Assembly (NCBI GenBank): GCA_018806985.1
Contig: JADANN010000374.1
Location: 1-64,000, forward strand
DNA length: 64,000 nt
Direction of reading: 5' to 3'
Origin: Angiostrongylus vasorum
Lineage: Eukaryota; Nematoda; Chromadorea; Rhabditida; Metastrongylidae
Positions 33,318 through 46,600 of the stretch are shown piece by piece; position 1 is the stretch's first letter, and each line of letters opens with the position of its first letter. The translations under genes and the position numbers were made by a program. The notes under the pieces are model-generated. The model saw only the letters and a list, made by a program, of their open reading frames with translations. It did not search any database and was not told where the DNA came from.

Positions 33318-33610
33318 CGCGTGTGAAGCAGTGGTACGTGGAATCGGTCCCCGTGCCTATGGCCCACCAAGTCTTCCGTTGCTGCGGGGTCCGTAAATTT
33401 GTACCAAACCTGCGTGGGAGGATAGCAGCACTGGCTCGATGCATCGGCAGGCCACCGCAAGTCATTGTAAAGGTCAGATATGCATTCAATCATCTCCAAA
33501 CGATAGTTAATGGAATCGGATGCATGGCGCATCCTTAATGGGTTGATGATCGCCGAGAGCTTTATCTTTCTATCCCTTATTTCCTCTGCTTGCTTATGGA
33601 GGTGCTTGGT
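33318..33610 (+). mobile_element. tRNA-headed SINE copy
   Basis: Begins with a degraded tRNA-like head (GTGAAGCAGTGGTACG as A box, GGAATCGGTCCCCGTGCC as B box). It continues through the family body TGGGAGGATAGCAGCACTGG, TGCATGGCGCATCC and GCCGAGAGCTTTATC, and ends in CTTATGGAGGTGCTTGG. At least seven related copies lie in this window on both strands. Confidence 0.75.
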
Positions 33611-33617
33611 AGCTTTC

Positions 33618-33660
33618 CAGGATCTGAGGAAGGCAAAAACCGCCGAACCGTCAGCTTTAC
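33618..33660 (+). ncRNA. Degenerate hammerhead-like motif
   Basis: CAGGAT-CTGAGGA, then AGGC...CGCC, then GAACC-GTC-AGCTTT follows the order of a hammerhead core. Compared with the motif at 61991 the stem I pairing is broken and GAAAC is GAACC, so catalysis is unlikely here. It is joined to a SINE tail and followed by AATAAAGGATAAA. Confidence 0.4.
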
Positions 33661-33689
33661 CGTAAATAAAGGATAAAGCAACAACTAGT

Positions 33690-33945
33690 GACTTCTTTTT
33701 ATTTGCTGCCTTTTACAAGTTTTTCACGGCAAGGTTTTATTTGTGAAACAAACACAATGATGCTGAGTTATTGGCAAAACTCCGGACTGCAGGTGTCTGC
33801 GGTATGGAACATAACATTAACTGTTAATTAAAAAGCATAGCACCCGTAAAGAGTCATAGCGCGTTCGTTGCCCACCGCAGACACCTGCGGTCCGAAGTTT
33901 CGCAAATATATCAGCATCACTGTGGCTGCAACACCTAGTGTTTGC
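33690..33945. mobile_element. Inverted-repeat element with ~48-bp arms
   Basis: Left arm near 33757-33812 (ATGATGCTGAG...TCCGGACTGCAGGTGTC) pairs with right arm near 33880-33935 (GACACCTGCGGTCCGAAG...CAGCATCA). No transposase frame lies between the arms. Related single arms occur at 47070-47340, 48270-48420 and 48540-48605, so this is a non-autonomous DNA element family. Confidence 0.65.
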
Positions 33946-33949
33946 TCAT

Positions 33950-34528
33950 CAAAAGTATGGTGAATTATATTCTATGTTGCTACAACAGTTCAGTGATATT
34001 CCGTTTTTTTTAAGAAGTAGTCACGTGTTGTAGAAGACTTCACCGATTTGTTCTTGGATGGACGTATGGAGATATGGTAATGCGCCGTTCTGCACCACAT
34101 GGCGGTATTACAGAAGTCTCTGACGACAAGGCAATGATTCGGAGAATCAAAACTAGATCAACCATCTGGATGTACGAAGAGTAATAATTGAGACCAGGAA
34201 ACCACGCGGTCACATAAATTTTTACTGAATAATATTTTATGTTGTTAAGTAGCTCAGTCATGCTTCGCGTGGGTGCGTGCGTGCGTGCGTGTGTGCGCGT
34301 GTGTGTCTGTGTATGTGTGTGTTTCTTATTTTTTTCTGATGCGTTTTTGTTTTTTTCAGTAAATGTTTTTTCCTAGCTAGATTTTGTTACTCGCGAAAGT
34401 CAGTGGAGCAATAAAGGCGAGTTTCTAGGCATACAATGACATTTGAGCGAATATGAGCTGCAATCGACTTAAAAACTTTTCAAAGTGTACAGTTTAGTGA
34501 AAGAAAATTATACATCTTTAATTTAATC
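33950..34528. other. Downstream flank of the multi-module gene, with a (GTGC/GT) microsatellite
   Basis: A GTGC/GT-rich run covers 34268-34322. Two ATTAAA hexamers on minus lie at about 34519-34527, just beyond the stop codon of the multi-module gene, and are plausible weak poly(A) signals. No other coding or RNA feature is visible. Confidence 0.5.
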
Positions 34529-34664
34529 TACATCCACGGAGATCGACATTTCTTGTTGAAGTTCTTGGCCAAGCAGCAGTAACCGTGACCATCCGCTTTG
34601 CGCCGAAGGCAGAAGTGATGTGGAGGACACGGCTTTCGTGACGAGCAAAATACTCTCTGGCTAC
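34529..34664 (-). CDS. Terminal exon: lustrin-type module and stop codon
   Basis: Acceptor TGTTCAG, phase-1 start, then [33 protein letters not shown] and a TAG stop at 34529-34531. The preceding phase-1 donor at 37051 fits it. The C-terminal tail is short and basic. Confidence 0.78.
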
Positions 34665-37600
34665 CTGAACACATCTTGTTAAGCAATGTTCAAAGCAACA
34701 CTTTATACTAGTTCTATCATTATTTCATTGGAAGATCTAATTCTTCATTTTTTTCTGATTCAAAGCTATTTTTTTAAAATAAAAATCCTAAAACCGTAAG
34801 GGTAACCTGTGCCTTGCATCTCAACTTCCTTATGTGCACTATGAATCGTTTTACTGTATTTCACGATTTTAACTTTCCTCTCGAGCACTTAATTGGTGTT
34901 GTCTATAAAAAAGAGAAGATAAGGCTTCCGTCTTTTATTAACCTCTGATTGATGCGCCCTACATTCCTCTTCATCAAGCTTCGCAGAGGTGATTGAATGC
35001 ATCTCTGGCCTACACAATGACTAGCAACAGCCTACTGATGTATAACCTCGGCTACACAAGTTTGCTGCAAACTTTCACTCCAGAAGGAACAGAATCTTGC
35101 TTGGCGGCATAGTAAGAGTGAAACCAGGGGCTCTCGCGTTTAGTGCACGCCATCACTACCACTGCGTTGTTTCCATTGATGGACCTCGTTGATTTCCACC
35201 ATTACATCGCATCTACAGTAATTAGTGAAGTCGAGTGCATAGCGTATCCTTAAGGGATTTATCAACGCCGAGCTTTTTATGCCTTTAAGTCGTATTGAAG
35301 TTAAAATTGTGATTTGCATAACTCCTTAAATTGTTCAGCTTACACGAGGTTGACATATAAATTTTATTCGGCTAATGTTTCGACATTTTCGTCTTTCTCA
35401 GAGCCAATTATCCCAGTCAATGTCAACAGTCGTTTCCAGCTGTCGTGCTGCCTTCTGGATATTCTGCCTTTGTCATCGTATTGAGTCGAATCTTCTTCAA
35501 TGGAGTACCGGTCAAATGAATCCAACCTCACCGGCAACGTTCCTTTACACAAGTCGATTGTTGACTCATTGCCGACTGACAATGATTTCTTTTCATGTCG
35601 ACAATGCATCCTGCAGCAATCGGTATTAGAATGGCTACCACATAGCGAATAAAACCGTTGCTAAACCAACTTCCATTTAATCTCGTTCTAAACAGTCAGT
35701 ATAGCCCCTTTGAATCACTCAATTTCCACTTGGTTGCTACATAAGTTTTATTCGGCTAACGTTTTAACGTCTTCGTCTTCCTCAGAACCGATTACCCGAG
35801 GCGACGTCCACGGTCGTTCGCCTTCTCGATGTGGTGTCCTCGTCATCCCATCGGGTTGACTATATTATTGTGGTTTGTACTTGGTAGAATAAATCCTTCT
35901 GTGTTCAGCAAGATTAAACATTAAACAAGATTTTACCCCGAATTTCGTCATTCATAAGTGCAACATCGAACTAAGCACAGCAAGCCTATTGTCTAGCATT
36001 GTGTCCTCGCTTGATAACCAGTCCACATTTCGAAGCATAGGAATTCCGCATTGCACTTTCACGAATATAGCCGCCGTAAAAATTGTTTTTCAACGTTTTT
36101 TAATTTAAAATAAAGCGTTTCTTGGAGGAGGAGTGGCACGAATTAGTTCAGCGCTTCTTTTTTACTGTAAACCAAGTTCTCTGTTTCTCTAGAAATACTG
36201 AATTTATAGCAAATTAGAACAAGGAGCTTAAAGACTGATTTCTCCTTCTCCTGACCCTCACCAATTTTCTGAAGACCGAAACTCTACTTGTTCGCACCCT
36301 TTGTGAACTGTGAATTTGCGCACAAAGGTGAGGTTGTGAAGATGACTCAATACATATCTGACCCTCTACATCATTTTTGGGATTTTTCCCAAACAATTCT
36401 GCTACCATTTTTTACACACCGGAAAGATCAAAGGTCTTGTTACCCTGTGGAGGAAAGGGGGGTTGAAAAAAAATCATCTTTGTGTTTCAGCGAACATCTA
36501 AGCAATCCGCTACCTGCGTCTGATACAACATAATTACCTACTCACCTGAATAGTTGAACGACCTGTCCTTACTGGTTATGCGGGTCCTAGCATAATTTCC
36601 GTTTTTTCGGAGTTTTCCTGGTCTAGCCACTGTGGTTCGTTGGAGTCCCGACGTCAGCCTGGCCAAAGTTTGCGCCAGTTCGTCACCACTACAGGCAGTC
36701 GTCGCCCATATGGATCAGAGGGAGATTTGCCACCACGCGACTAGCTTGATATCAAGAGGATGGTGGATCGTGGTATTGGTTTAATCTTAGCTGGGCTTCC
36801 TAATGGAAACGCCGGACTCCTTCTTAGCCTGGGAGATCCTGCCGAGGAGATGAATCTCCCCGCTGTACATCGCAGTCCGACACCAAGGAACACCTCCCAG
36901 CCATGATGAGGAAGTAAACCGTTGGGAGGACAATATAATTAAGTTCAATAAAATGACTTATCCGCTTGAAAAAAATTCAAGAAAAAAAATATGCTAGAAA
37001 TGTTTCACAAATATGAGAGCGTTTCCATGAAAAAAAATGACTTTAGTTACCTTCGTGTACTGCCAATGGAAAATCCTTGAAAGTGCTTATCTTCAAGCGA
37101 TCCCTCCGGCAGCACACAAACATGGAAGAAAATGAATGACTTGTGGTTAGTTTCTCCATGAACAGATTTTACGAAAAAAAAGAAACCTTTTTAAATTGTC
37201 AGAGAAAAAGACAGATGGAATTAGCGGCAGTGGCGGAGGAGCAGGATTCTGGGTGGACTGAAGCACATTCAGCACCGGCAAATGACCCATGCTGCAACAC
37301 AAACGTCGGTGGGCAGACTGAAAACCTCAAAGCGTGGTTCTTTCCTGATATGCAATCAATTTGAAAACTTACCGGATTGCACTATTCTGCAACAAATCCC
37401 GGGTTTAACAATTTCCGGTTGATGGCAATAGGCTCCATCAGGACAATGATGATCGGAGATACATCCGAAAGGATCTCCTGTTCTCAGACGAATAGTTCGC
37501 ATACCGGACGGGCAGGATGCTAAGAAATCTGACTTTTGTCTCTCCATAAGGTTAGTAATGGAAAGTTGATTCTAGAGCACATGTACGACATACTATTCTT

Positions 37601-40600
37601 TCGCGCATCTCCACAGCAGTAGTGTTGCTTTCTTCCCCTATGGAAGAGACAGTGAAAACCAAGAGGACAGACGCCATGGTGTCCCATAAGGCACGTCATG
37701 GGACGAAATGTGTGCTGGGAGAGGAAAGGGCGCAAGCCATTCGGACACACGTCTAAAGCACGAAGGTTGGAAATCAAATTCTTGAGAACTCACCGAATTC
37801 GACCGAAGCTCACAGAGCACTTTAACGCGCTTTTACTTTTCTATAGCTGACATTTTGGTGACTTCTTCTTCCTCAAGGACTCGAGGGCGACGCGTTGTTA
37901 TATAGCGTTATGGAGACTCGAAGCACAAACATCAGAAGTAATATGAAGTTTTTTTGTTGTCCACTTTTTAGAGAATGAGACTACCCGTGCTGTCCTAATC
38001 TCCCCACAAATGAAACTTATACTGAAAGAAGCAATTCAACACGCTGTACCATGTGACAACGGGACATTCATCTTTTCGGACCTTTCCTTGGTTTTATACG
38101 TTTATTCAGAACGTCTCGAGTGCCTTATACGCTAAATTTCTTGAGACCTACGCAAGGGTCGTAACCTTAATTTCAAAACCACTACCGTGCACCTGTACAT
38201 CCTATTCACACCTAGTGGAGCCCTTCGACGGATTCCAACTTTTCCATTTTTATATGGTTACTTGTCGTGCCGTCTCGCTAATTTGTTTATGTCTGCCGAA
38301 CTTACAAGAAGCTAGCATACTGCATCCAAATGTCTAATATCTCCGGTTCCGTTATCGTACAATATTGTGTTTCACATAGATACTCGTATATTCAGTTTTG
38401 AGCCAAATGACCTCTTGGAGTTCTCAATGGAAACATAATGACTGCCGTAATTCTCTACTGAAGCTCTGCTTAGGGCCTCGATCAAGCTATAGCACTGGTT
38501 ATTTGCTAGAAGTAAACAACAACTTAAATGAGGTCTTATTTACAATAGAATGAATGTTTATAGACCGAACTACTCCCCTAAGCCCAGTCGGTGAAGTTGC
38601 TTTTTTCGTAGCCATTCGATGCGGCTCTTTGCTGCGCGTACTCAACTGACTCTTTCATGCCCCTCTACGTCTGAACACATTTGCAGCGGTTAGACTTCGT
38701 TTTGAAGTACCAATCTACATCACAAATTCAGGTGATTGAAACAATGGGCCTCCGTGTTTGACAAAGATGTTAAGAGTCGATGAGGTTGGTATAAAATATT
38801 CGGCTAACGTTTCGACGTCTTGATGGTCCACAGGTAGTCGTCCTCGCGATGTGGATGTTCGTTATCACACCGAGTCGAACCCAATGAAGTGGACTAGTGA
38901 TCAAATGAAGAACCTCACCGACTCCATGCGAAAACGAACATCTACATCGTTACGACTACCACTTGTGGACAATCTACTCAAATCAGTTCGGTTCTGAAGA
39001 AGACAACGAGGTCGGAAAGTTAACCAAGTAAATATTTTTACATCAGTCACCTGTCAGCTCAGTAACCCAAGAGAAACCTGTGATTAACTATGCTGAGGTT
39101 AAATAAAAGTTGGTCATTAGAGACAATAACATTTATTCAGGAGTGGTGCCAAATGTTCCGCCCATTATCTATCACCTCTCTGACAATCACTATGAGTGTT
39201 AAAGAAAAGTATGCTTATATTAAGCAATAGCGTATTGTATTTAGTTGAGCCTTTGCTGTTGACAGAAACACGACAATGATTTTTTGAGCACGCTTTGCTT
39301 TCAAGAACTTCTTTAACTTCACCAAAGATCTGTGACTGGCGTGTTAAAATAATTAGATCGTTCCCATCCGCGACCCCATTTCCGTCCCCCTTCTTTCTAA
39401 TAAATGGCACCAATGTAATAAAAAAACAAAATAAAAATAGGTCATAATGACCATAACTGGGTGTACCACAGCACACCATCCTCGTCCTATTCCAAACGTC
39501 GGGAAGACATGAGTAGCCAGATGGACAAGGTTCTGTCAAACAATCAAGTGGAGTACCCGACGACGACGACAGTAATACGTATTCCGACGACGAACAAGCT
39601 AAACATTATAATTTTGAGACAAGCAGAGTTTAATAGAAGCAAGATGCAAGCAGAAATACTCATTTGAGGTAGCTTTTTGGCTAATTTGACGGAATTTTCT
39701 TTCTTTTAGAATTGACCTGTTCAGAAAAAACAACTTTAATTCATTTACCATATCAGTGATTTACGGGCGCATGTGGCACAATGGTCGGAGGCGCCTTGTG
39801 ACACATACATGGGATCGATCCCCGTGCCTCTGAAGCCCACCGTGCCTTCTATCCCTCCGGTGTCGGTAAATTGGTATCAGACTTGTCTGGGAGGATAGCA
39901 GCACTGGTTTCATACATCGGTAGTCCATTGCTAGTCATTGTATAGGCCAGATATTCATTCAGTCACCTCCAGACAATGCTTAATGAAGTCGAATGCATGG
40001 CGCATACCTCAAGGATTGATCAGCGCCGAGAGCTCTATCCTTTTGTCCTTTATTTCGCCTGCTTGCTTATGGAGGTGCTTGGCTTTATCTTTCTGTTATC
40101 AGTGATTTGGTTATCTAAAATTTGCGCGATAGCTTCTTGCACATCTTTCTTTTAAAAGGAAAGAGGTTGCACTTCGAATAAGTTTGCAAGTGTGTTCATC
40201 AGGTCGCTGTAGTCATTGGACTTCTTGAAACGCAAGTGAGTCTCACGGCTAGGGGTAGATGATAGTTTGGAAGCAGTACCTCTAGCTGAGCGGTAGGTAG
40301 AGTGTGCAACTCAGCACAACTCCAGCAAATGTTTGAGGGCCGAATTCTGCGAAGAAGGCGGAGTGTGAGGTGCTTCATTCGGTATTTTATGGCTACTCAA
40401 GAACCAGAAAGCACGCCACATTTTCTTCTCGTGGCAGATCTGATCTCATCCCCAGTTACGAATCGAAAAGTACTACCGGTCAAGAGAACCAGCAAAGGTG
40501 CATAAGTATTGACCACTGCGGAGGGGTTTTTGACCGGTGGTAGTGTTTGGTGTTTTCCTTTTGCTACGAATTAACACGTATCAAACTCGATGAACAGAAC

Positions 40601-43600
40601 TGGCTGCGCAGATCCAGGCAGTTCACCGCAGCTCCGTCAGTTTGCAACTAGTACCTGACACTAAAATCGTAATGAACAGTTGAGGGTTAATCTTCTTAGA
40701 AGTCATCGCGCTGGTGTGGACCAGGTGAACCTAGTGTGTGACGGGCCGAACTGGTATTATCCACTTCGATTTGATGCTGTTTACCTAGCTATGCTCGTCA
40801 CATTGGCATATAATGTTTCAGAACATACCACAACGAGGTATAAACGGCTTTGAGCGCGAAAAAAATTCACAAGCGCACATTTGCAATAACTTCGGTTACA
40901 ACATAATAAAACCTCATTTGTCACCTGCACTGAGGCAGTAGTTCATGCAGATGTCCTTAGACGAGAAATGGTTCGCGCTTGTGCGACACCCATGGTATTT
41001 CACCGATCTGCACTCTCCCGTGCTTGGATCAAACGAGAATCTCCAACAATCATAGTGATCAGACACAGCTAATATTTTATCTTAATAAGATTGCCGCTAC
41101 CTTGTCGTGTTTCCTCCACAGTCGGATTTTTCATCGTAGGTTTGTTGACATATGAATTTGCGAGTGGGACAACACAAATGAACTTGCTTCGTTTGGTCGT
41201 AAGTCTCAAATTATTAAGGAATCGCCATTCTTTTTAAATACAACGACAAAAGGGAAGTGAGTAACGACAAGCCTCAGAATACGACACCTCTGCAGATGGA
41301 CGATTAGGATGTAAGCTAAATCTCCTAAATCTAGTGATCTGTAAGCATTCATGGTCTGCAGGACACTTCGTATCAGAAGAGCATTTCAACATCGCACCTT
41401 CTAAGTACTGGTAGGAGCCAACGCCACTTGGACATAACAGTTCTGTAATCCAAGATTTGAAATATCTCTAATGAAATCAGAAACACTAGAAGAATTTCGA
41501 GTCCATCTCGACTGAAACAAACTTTCCAGAAGATTGCGCTCACCTGGCTTAGAACAGTACTCCATACAATGTTGTTGAGTTGGAAAATTGTTTATGTTGC
41601 CGCCACAGCCGTGAAAGACAAAGGAACGACACCCACCGACAGATCCATCAAAAAACCTTAACCAGTGTTTGGATTCTCGTAAAGCTGTCCAACCTACGAA
41701 AAAGACACTCACCATCGTAAAGACGGCTTGTGATCGCATGGTTTGCCTTTGTCATAACTCAGAGAACAGATGTATTCTAAAACGATTCTAAAGCTTCGAA
41801 GTACGGTTGTGCTCACTATAACCATCAAGGTCTCAAGATAGTTGTGCTTTCGAAATCGGTCGACAATGAACGAAGTTTTCCACTCCAAATTTTGCAATGT
41901 TCATTCAAAAGATGGTTTAGAAATGGTCATTTCTTAAAGGATACGATGCTTTTGGTAAAATGATTCCGCAACGTCATGTACTGCATTCTCGACCGATGAA
42001 GGTAAAATTAGCAATGGTCAAACGAGTGCGTACGAAATTCTGAAAATAGAAAGATAGTTGACCATCAAAAGAATATTATTCACTTGAATGCGTCGTTTTC
42101 TTGTTCAGCAATCGCGAGGTTGTTAAACAGCATACATTTACTTCCATAGAAAAACACAATACAATACAACAGTATTGACAATACAAAATGTATGTCAGTA
42201 TACCCTTCCAGGCTCTGAAGAAAGCGATACTGCCGAAACGTCAGCTACTGTTGTATTGTATTGTGTTTTTCTATGGAAGTAAATGTATGCTGTTTAACAA
42301 CCTCGCGATTGCTGAACAAGAAAACGACGCATTCATATTCCAATGCCGAGGTTAATAGAAAGTCGATCCTGGGAATTATTCACTTGCATGTTCTAAAACG
42401 AGGTTGGGAATTGGAGAAAAGATGTTGTAAAAAAAATGTAAAAAGATGAAAAAAGAAAACGAAGGAGAACACGCACTTAGTGAGCAGTTTTGTCGCTTTA
42501 GTGGTGAAAAGGAAAGTTTTATCACGCAAGAATGTAGTTATGAAAATGATGGAACGAAATGAAAAGGATACGTCGTGCATTCGACTTCATTAAGCTCCTT
42601 TAGATGTGATTAAATGCATATCTGGCCTTTACAATGACTCGCGATAGCTTACCGATCTATCGAACTAGTGCTGCTATCCTCCCAGACAAATCTGGTACCA
42701 ATTTCCCGACCCCGGAGGGATGGAAGGCTTGGTGGGCCATGGGCGCGGGGGATCGATTCCAGATGTGTCTTGCAGAGCCCCTCCGAATACTGCGCCACAC
42801 GCGCCCTAGGGAACGAAATAAGAACAGGAAAATTAAAAATGGACCAATGTCAAGCAGAACAATGGAAAGCATTTGATGGTCATAAAAGATTTCCTCTAGA
42901 TTAATGGTACCTAAAGTCAGACAGCAACCGTACGTCCTTCCGTCGAAATGACACTCGTAGTTTCTTGGACATTCGTTTTCAAGAAAGTCTATCCAACATT
43001 TCTGCGGCCTGCCTGCCAACGTAAGTGCGTCACCAAGCGGACATTGAGGAATAACTGAAAAGAACAGAAAAAATTCTAGCATTCGAAATTGTACCAGTGG
43101 TAACATCGTCGCATTGATGAAAGACTTACCATCGACACCTTCACAAAACTGCTGACAACTCTCCAGTGAGGGAAAATTGTTCAGATTACCTTGGCAACCG
43201 TTGTATATAAACAGCTGACAACTAGAAGAGGTCGAGTTGTACCAAAATCGAGAAGACGGAGCTACCAGGCAAGCCACTCCTTTCATCTGCGGTTGGTTGC
43301 ACGCAATGTCTGCAGTAGTATGACATGAAAATGTCTAAAGATTTAAGCGCATCAGTCACTATCAACAATTCCCACTTTCAAAATCACTACATTGCATGGA
43401 CATTTTGAAATAAAAAGAAGGATGTGATAAAGGAGACAAAAATTTAGCGACAACGTTGCGATCACGTATCCCACGCGCCCTATAGCAACTATTCCCAGAA
43501 TAGTTTCTGTTTTCCTTCTATATCTAATTCTATCTTTGTATGACTGTATGTTTCGGAAATAAGTGTCATATCCAGTTTTCTCAAGTTGCCTAGCAAATGT

Positions 43601-46600
43601 CGTAGAACGTAAATATCTTGATCCCGTGCTAACGAACTTCGATCGCTATAAACAGTATTGTTATGCAAACCTATTTCTTAGAATCTGAACTTGTTGTTTG
43701 TTATTACTGTCCAAAAGTTTATCGTGCGTACAATAACAAGAAGTGCATGAGGATGCTTGCGAGAGAAGTCGTCTGCCAGGTGACCTTAGTATATTGAGAG
43801 GATTTGGAGAGGTAGCCGACGGATGTTTTCGGTAATGATGCTGGACCTGTGCCAAATACCGCCTTCTCCGGAAGCATATAAATAGCTTCGTGAATTGTTA
43901 CCCAGGGGAGCCCCCTGTCAGGGGTCGTCCGCTTCTTAGATTGGTGCCGTATTGATGTTATGTGTCACCAATGTAGATTATCGCAGTTGTTAAGTCATAC
44001 TGCACATAGTCGTTACTGTACATTGGACTCATCATATCATTATTGAATGACAGTTGCGAATTGAACGTTAACTTCGCATCATCGTCACTACGTCACGTTT
44101 CCCACCAGCCCAGTGTATCGTCATCATCATCCTGATCCTCATCCTAGTGTCAGTGTTCATTGTTTATCAATTGATGTGCGGTGCATTGTCAGTAGCGGCG
44201 GCTATCCTAAAATGCGTTCTGTCTGCAACGCCATCAGTAGCATGTACCATTCCTCCCACACGGTACGCCATGCGTACAAGGCCGCTGCCCGGCCAACTCA
44301 TGCTGCGTATTTGATAAGCCGCTATAGGCTTCTCATTTCTCAGTAGTTGTCTTTCCGGACCACGATATTTTAAGCAATGGTGGCACGCCTGACCGTGTTC
44401 TTCAGATGACTCATCTCATTCGTAGTCACTTCCACCATCGATGCTTAGGTAATTTGCTATCCTCATCAATCAGTGTCAAAGTACACCTGACCGCTTTACA
44501 TTGATCTCTAGCTTAGCCTAACGCACGGCTTATCTTCATCTGACTGTTCTGTTTTTCCTAGCCCTCGACATCTGGGCCACTGTACGCGCTAGTGAGGGCG
44601 TCATCATCCACACCCGCTTATTCGTCATTGTTATCAAGTTTATTATTTACAATACTCTTATGCCTTGGCAAACCTCACTTCAGTAGTAGGTACAGCACCT
44701 CATAGACTTGAACTTGCCTCATTTATGTGCCAGTAGTTCTCCGTCGATATTACTGTTGTATTGATGTTGTATTTATGTATTAAACGGTTTAATTACCCAA
44801 GTTTGAGATATTGCTCTGTGACAACTACGAAAAGTTCTGCGTGGCGTCTTCTCACGAAGTCGAGCATTGTGCTTAAAACTAGTGGTTACACGGTGCCGAG
44901 AACTGACTCGAAGGCCTATATTCCACTAGCAGCTGCAATACGCTCCAAAATCATGCAATATTATCAATCGAAAACCAGAATTAAAAGTAGTTGCCTTGAA
45001 AAAGTAGTAAAAATGTGCCAATGTGCCACTGCAGATGCCTTCCTCGTGTACATTAACACTTGACAGCACTTAAGGCCACCCATAAAAATTACAGCTGCTA
45101 TTTATTAAGACCCCCTCCCAACGGTTTACCGCCTCTTCGTGGCTGGGAGAGGTTCTTGGGTGTCGGACTGCAATGTACATCGAGGGTATTCATCCCCTGG
45201 CAAAGTCTCCCAAGTCGAGAAGGAGTCCGCGTTTCCATCAGGAAGCTTAGCTAAGAGTAAACCAATACCAGGACCCATCACCGTCCTGGTATTAAAGTCG
45301 CATGGTGGCAAATCTCCCTCTGATCCACAAGGGCTGCAACTGCCTGTGGAGGTGACGACCTGGGGCAGACTTTGGCCAGGCCGACCTCGGGACTTCAGGA
45401 AACCACAATGGCTAACCCAACAAAACCGAAAAATGGAGATTACGCTGAGGCCCGCACAACCAGTGAGGACGGGCCGTCTAGGTATCCAAATATTTATTAA
45501 GACCACATTTATAGAAAGAGGACCCTGCTTGACAAACAGCATTATTTCGTAGTCAATTAGATTCTTATTTCGATTGAAAATATTCATTTGTTCCAAAAAA
45601 TTTAGATAGAAGATAGTAGAGTATCCAGTAATTGATAATAAGCCACTGAGAATCGCTCGCAGTGGCCTAGCTATCACAAAACACCGATCACTTTCTCTCT
45701 GATTGTAGTGAATGGCAAGAGTGGCTTCATTCATGAACTTTGAACATGAGTTGGCGAAAATTCTGAGTGGGTAAAGTCCACTGAACCAGCTTGTACGCTA
45801 GCCAACAGCTCGATGATTGCCGTAAAAAGTGGTGATAGCGCGGTGCGGAATCGAGACCAATAGCCGGCAGCGGGTAATTCAAGGAACATCTAACCAATAC
45901 GCTACAGGTGTCCCATAAAACTCTACGATGGGAAAACGATTTTGACTGCATAATAAAGAGGATAAAAGGATAAAGGTCTTGGCGTTGATCAATCTCTGAG
46001 GGATACACCATGCAATCGACTTCATTAATCATCGTTTGGAGAGGATTGAATGCATGTCTGGCCTTGACAATGACTTCCGGTGGCTAACCGATGCATCGGA
46101 CCAGTACTGCTATCCTCCCAGACAAGTCTGGTACCAAATTCCCGACACCGGAGAGATGAAAGGCTTGGTGGGCCATGGGCACGGGGTTCGACTCCACGTA
46201 TGTGTTTTAGGGCGCCTCCGACCACTGCTCCATACGAGCCCTGACGACTGTATAAACAAAGAAATATTGAGGCAGAATAAATTCCTTTGCGTAAATTCGG
46301 TCGTTAATCAGGTGCTATTGCCACAATGCCTGAGTACGTCTAAATCGCAATTATTCGCTGACTTAGCTAAACGTCCACTTTTCTGAAGATCATTTTCACT
46401 TCATTACATAGGGTTTTCCGATTGCAGTTGTTGGATCGAATGAAAGACTTAGCAAATCTCATGTTTTTACCTGAAAAAAAGACTTTTCCCCTGGAAATTT
46501 CAGAAAACCAACTTGGAATTGGACGGCATTTGCCGTAATGGCATGAATGAGACGATGGACAGTGAACGGACGAGTTGCATGAAGCGACTGCGTCCGACAA

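Noticed and set aside
39461..39667. Plus-strand 68-codon frame as a gene
   Set aside because: It is antisense to a well-bounded lustrin-type exon with matching splice phases.
42657..43286. A single 209-codon exon
   Set aside because: It contains a 75-nt intron with GTAAGT and TTTTCAG between the Kunitz and lustrin modules, and its 3' end is SINE sequence.
44113..44346. Plus-strand 77-codon frame as a gene
   Set aside because: No domain, no splice or start context that stands out, in a region that looks repeat-derived.
45126..45734. Overlapping 137- and 202-codon frames as host genes
   Set aside because: Most of both frames lies in a dispersed repeat with copies at 51657 and 36590.
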